From Hungateiclostridiaceae bacterium UBA3934 (GTDB lineage: Bacteria; Bacillota; Clostridia; Acetivibrionales; DTU013): a stretch of DNA of 8,660 nucleotides. This document shows, in pieces, positions 7,310 to 8,660 of this stretch. Location of the stretch: positions 1 through 8,660 of the forward strand of contig DGEE01000165.1 of the NCBI GenBank assembly GCA_002385815.1, given 5' to 3'. Both the position numbers and the translations under genes were made by a program. How positions within the stretch are numbered: the stretch's first letter is position 1; the number at the start of each line of letters is the position of its first letter. Below the pieces are notes generated by a model. The model worked only from the letters and a program-made list of their open reading frames with translations, did no database searches and was not told where the DNA came from.

Positions 7310-7316
7310 CCCTTTC
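7310..7316 (-). promoter_or_regulatory. Ribosome binding site of the Csm6-like gene
   Basis: On the minus strand GAAAGGG lies 10 bases before the ATG. A matching AGAAAGG sits at the same distance upstream of the CARF-only paralogue. Confidence 0.5.
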
Positions 7317-7335
7317 GCTGTGTTCATCTATAACT

Positions 7336-7364
7336 ATTTTATGTTACCTTTAGTATTTATTCAA
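7336..7364 (-). promoter_or_regulatory. Predicted sigma70-type promoter of the Csm6-like gene
   Basis: On the minus strand TTGAAT (7359-7364) and TAAAAT (7336-7341) are spaced by exactly 17 bases, 36 bases before the ATG. The same hexamers and spacing precede the paralogue, and the -10 region TAACATAAAAT is identical in both. It lies 14 bases beyond the stop of the upstream CARF gene, so the two genes need not be a single operon. Confidence 0.6.
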
Positions 7365-7378
7365 TATCACGGCCTTTT

Positions 7379-8008
7379 TCACACAGTCTTAAACAGATCT
7401 TTTGTTATGGTCAATTCTTTAGTTTTTCGCGTAAGTACGGAAGTATATAATGTTCGGAATTTTTCCCTGAAGACGCTGAGCCCGCAAATAAGTAGCATCA
7501 TATTCTGTGCCTGTGTTCCTCCGGTCAGCGAGGCAAAGACGTGATCAAATGGCCGGTTTTCCTCTGCTATCTTTGCTAGGGCTTTGCGGTAGAAATCTTT
7601 CATTATGTCCATATCTGCCGGATTCTCGTTTACTTCCGTCAATTCCACACTGGAATCTTTATAAATGAATTCCAGGCATCTCTTTATTATCTTACCGTAA
7701 TATATGGTATCCTGTGAGTTTTCACTTTCCTGGTTTGTAACGAAAAGAATTATTTTGCTCTCCGCAGGCGTGAATCCATCAACCTCAAGTGTGCTTGAAA
7801 CGATCGGGAAAAACAGACCGTCATCAATTGCTTTCTTAACCGATGCATCGTCTTTGAACCGGTTATATTTTTCCTCCCACAGCTCTTTTCCGAAAACCCT
7901 TGCTGGAATTATCCTTTTAACTTCACCTTTTTGAATGCTGCCGGCTATTGGATTTGACTTGAACTGAACATCACTGTTGCCGATGTTGAATATGAACAAG
8001 TTTTTCAT
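7379..8008 (-). CDS. Stand-alone CARF-domain protein, HEPN-less paralogue of the Csm6-like effector
   Basis: The 209-residue product aligns along its whole length with the CARF half of the neighbouring Csm6-like protein, at about half identical residues by eye. They share the same first 15 residues, TIYYGKI (101-107), and the ligand-loop motif FASLTGGTQAQN (158-169). It ends at ITKDLFKTV, exactly where the effector passes from CARF into its linker, so the whole HEPN half is absent. The reading frame is open, with a good ribosome binding site and a conserved promoter, so it is probably expressed rather than a dead fragment. Possible roles are a ring nuclease that degrades cOA, a messenger sink, or a non-catalytic partner of the effector dimer. 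Function is inferred, and decay to a truncated remnant is the alternative. Confidence 0.82.
   Translation of the reverse strand: MKNLFIFNIGNSDVQFKSNPIAGSIQKGEVKRIIPARVFGKELWEEKYNRFKDDASVKKAIDDGLFFPIVSSTLEVDGFTPAESKIILFVTNQESENSQDTIYYGKIIKRCLEFIYKDSSVELTEVNENPADMDIMKDFYRKALAKIAEENRPFDHVFASLTGGTQAQNMMLLICGLSVFREKFRTLYTSVLTRKTKELTITKDLFKTV
7974..8008 (-). repeat. 35-bp block identical to the 5' end of the Csm6-like gene
   Basis: Partner copy of the identical block at 7265-7299, in the same orientation, 709 bases away. It spans the start codon and the beginning of the CARF coding sequence. Confidence 0.85.
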
Positions 8009-8018
8009 CTGAAACAGA

Positions 8019-8025
8019 CCTTTCT
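8019..8025 (-). promoter_or_regulatory. Ribosome binding site of the CARF-only gene
   Basis: On the minus strand AGAAAGG lies 10 bases before the ATG, matching the element ahead of the Csm6-like gene. Confidence 0.5.
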
Positions 8026-8049
8026 GCTTATGTGTGTTTTTCCACAGTC

Positions 8050-8078
8050 ATTTTATGTTATCTCAAAAATTAATTCAA
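8050..8078 (-). promoter_or_regulatory. Predicted sigma70-type promoter of the CARF-only gene
   Basis: On the minus strand TTGAAT (8073-8078), 17 bases and TAAAAT (8050-8055) form a well-spaced promoter 41 bases before the ATG. It aligns without gaps to the promoter of the Csm6-like gene, with identical hexamers and the identical run TAACATAAAAT, so the promoter was duplicated with the gene. Confidence 0.6.
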
Positions 8079-8159
8079 GATAATGGATATATTGATTATA
8101 AAAAGCCACTGAAATAACATGGATCGAGTTATGGGCGGCTGCAGACAGGTATGTTATCT
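8054..8159. repeat. Repeated TATGTTATCT motif near the CARF promoter
   Basis: TATGTTATCT occurs at 8054-8063, overlapping the -10 of the CARF-only promoter, and again at 8150-8159. An inverted ATAACAT lies between them at 8114-8120. The related ATGTTAC is at 7341-7347 in the Csm6-like promoter. These could be operator copies, but short AT-rich matches can occur by chance. Confidence 0.3.
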
Positions 8160-8496
8160 AAGATGGGTCAATGGGAAGAATCTCGGAGTGTGTTCGTACC
8201 GATAATTTCGATATACATACTGACATGCTTGGCATAGATTGATACATTTTAAGCCGACTATTACGTAGGTCGACGAGTAAATGGTCTGGGATAAAAGGCA
8301 GTAAAGCCTGATGGGCATATGCAAGGTGTAGGGTGTTAGTAGAGAAGGAGCCTGATAAAATGGTGGGAAGAAGTGAAAAAGGAAAAAAGTGAATGGATGG
8401 AAAGGATAAAGGAGTTGTAACTCAAAAAATGATATAATTATTGGTGAAAAAGGTGACGAGATAGTTTGGACTTTGAAAATCTAGCATAAGTAATCA
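8160..8496. other. No recognisable gene
   Basis: Both strands are broken by frequent stops. The longest stretches reading as protein are about 25 codons and resemble no family I know. One plus-strand stretch near 8343-8420 encodes a charged Lys/Glu/Trp-rich tail ending in TAA and may be the remnant of a decayed gene. No tRNA, CRISPR repeat or clear terminator is visible. Confidence 0.5.
8430..8438 (+). promoter_or_regulatory. Possible extended -10 promoter reading rightward
   Basis: TGATATAAT matches the extended -10 form TGnTATAAT exactly. The nearest -35-like TTGTAA (8415-8420) is only 12 bases upstream, too close for a standard promoter, so this would depend on the extended -10. It points out of the window. 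Confidence 0.3.
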
Positions 8497-8619
8497 AGTG
8501 CGGATCACAAGTGGACATGAAAAGTACGGGACATTCGCACCAGGCATAGAATCAGCGTTTCAGCGGATTTTACCTAAAATTGGTTGAGCTTTGAATAAGA
8601 AATTTTACCGATCCGCACT
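8497..8619. mobile_element. Possible small mobile element or insertion-sequence remnant bounded by a 10-bp inverted repeat
   Basis: AGTGCGGATC (8497-8506) and its exact reverse complement GATCCGCACT (8610-8619) bound 123 bases with no reading frame. Inside the left end a related unit, AAGTACGGGACA (8522-8533), echoes AAGTGCGGATCA (8496-8507). Multiple imperfect end repeats and TG...CA ends recall IS21-type termini, but no transposase is present and no target-site duplication is evident. It could be a MITE, a deletion derivative or chance. Confidence 0.35.
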
Positions 8620-8660
8620 AATATGACTCAGAAACTTGATAAAATGGGCATTGCAGATGC

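Noticed and set aside
8163..8237. 24-residue plus-strand frame with a hydrophobic segment, a possible small toxin
   Set aside because: There is no convincing ribosome binding site or promoter, and the length is within chance for this sequence.
8292..8320. AGGC-AGTAAA-GCCT as a terminator or RNA hairpin
   Set aside because: The stem is only 4 bp with no T-tract after it.

Overview
The window holds a compact type III-A (Csm) CRISPR-Cas locus. Reading rightward are cas10/csm1 (209-2542), csm2 (2535-3116), csm3 (3135-3842), csm4 (3859-4806) and a Cas6 crRNA endoribonuclease (4810-5676). Converging on them from the opposite strand are a Csm6-like CARF-HEPN ribonuclease (7299-5671) and a shorter CARF-only paralogue of it (8008-7379). 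The left edge may carry the last repeat of a CRISPR array: the typical crRNA handle ATTGAAAC lies at 15-22. The right 650 bases hold no recognisable gene, only promoter-like sites and a small inverted-repeat element.

The organism is probably an anaerobic bacterium of moderate GC, possibly a Firmicute. The main reason is that the three leader regions each show a sigma70/sigmaA-like promoter of the form TTGnnn-N17-TAAAAT. The genes also have strong GGAGG-type ribosome binding sites and one TTG start. Type III-A systems occur in archaea too, and no housekeeping gene is present, so the taxon is not settled.

The parts should work together as a signalling system. Cas6 would cut the precursor crRNA. 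Cas10, Csm2, Csm3 and Csm4 would form the targeting complex. The Csm3 backbone keeps its target-RNA cleaving Asp. Cas10 keeps the GGDD cyclase motif that makes cyclic oligoadenylate (cOA). Csm6-like CARF-HEPN would be switched on by that messenger to degrade RNA.

Four things are unusual. The Cas10 HD DNase motif is gone (HD reads HG, and the HH position reads YT). No csm5 is present, and cas6 sits in its place. The Csm6 gene has been duplicated with its promoter, and one copy has lost its HEPN half to become a stand-alone CARF protein, possibly a ring nuclease, a messenger sink or a partner subunit. The two transcription units converge with stop codons overlapping by 6 bp. Together these suggest a type III-A variant that relies on cOA signalling rather than DNA cleavage. 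No cas1 or cas2 is in the window.
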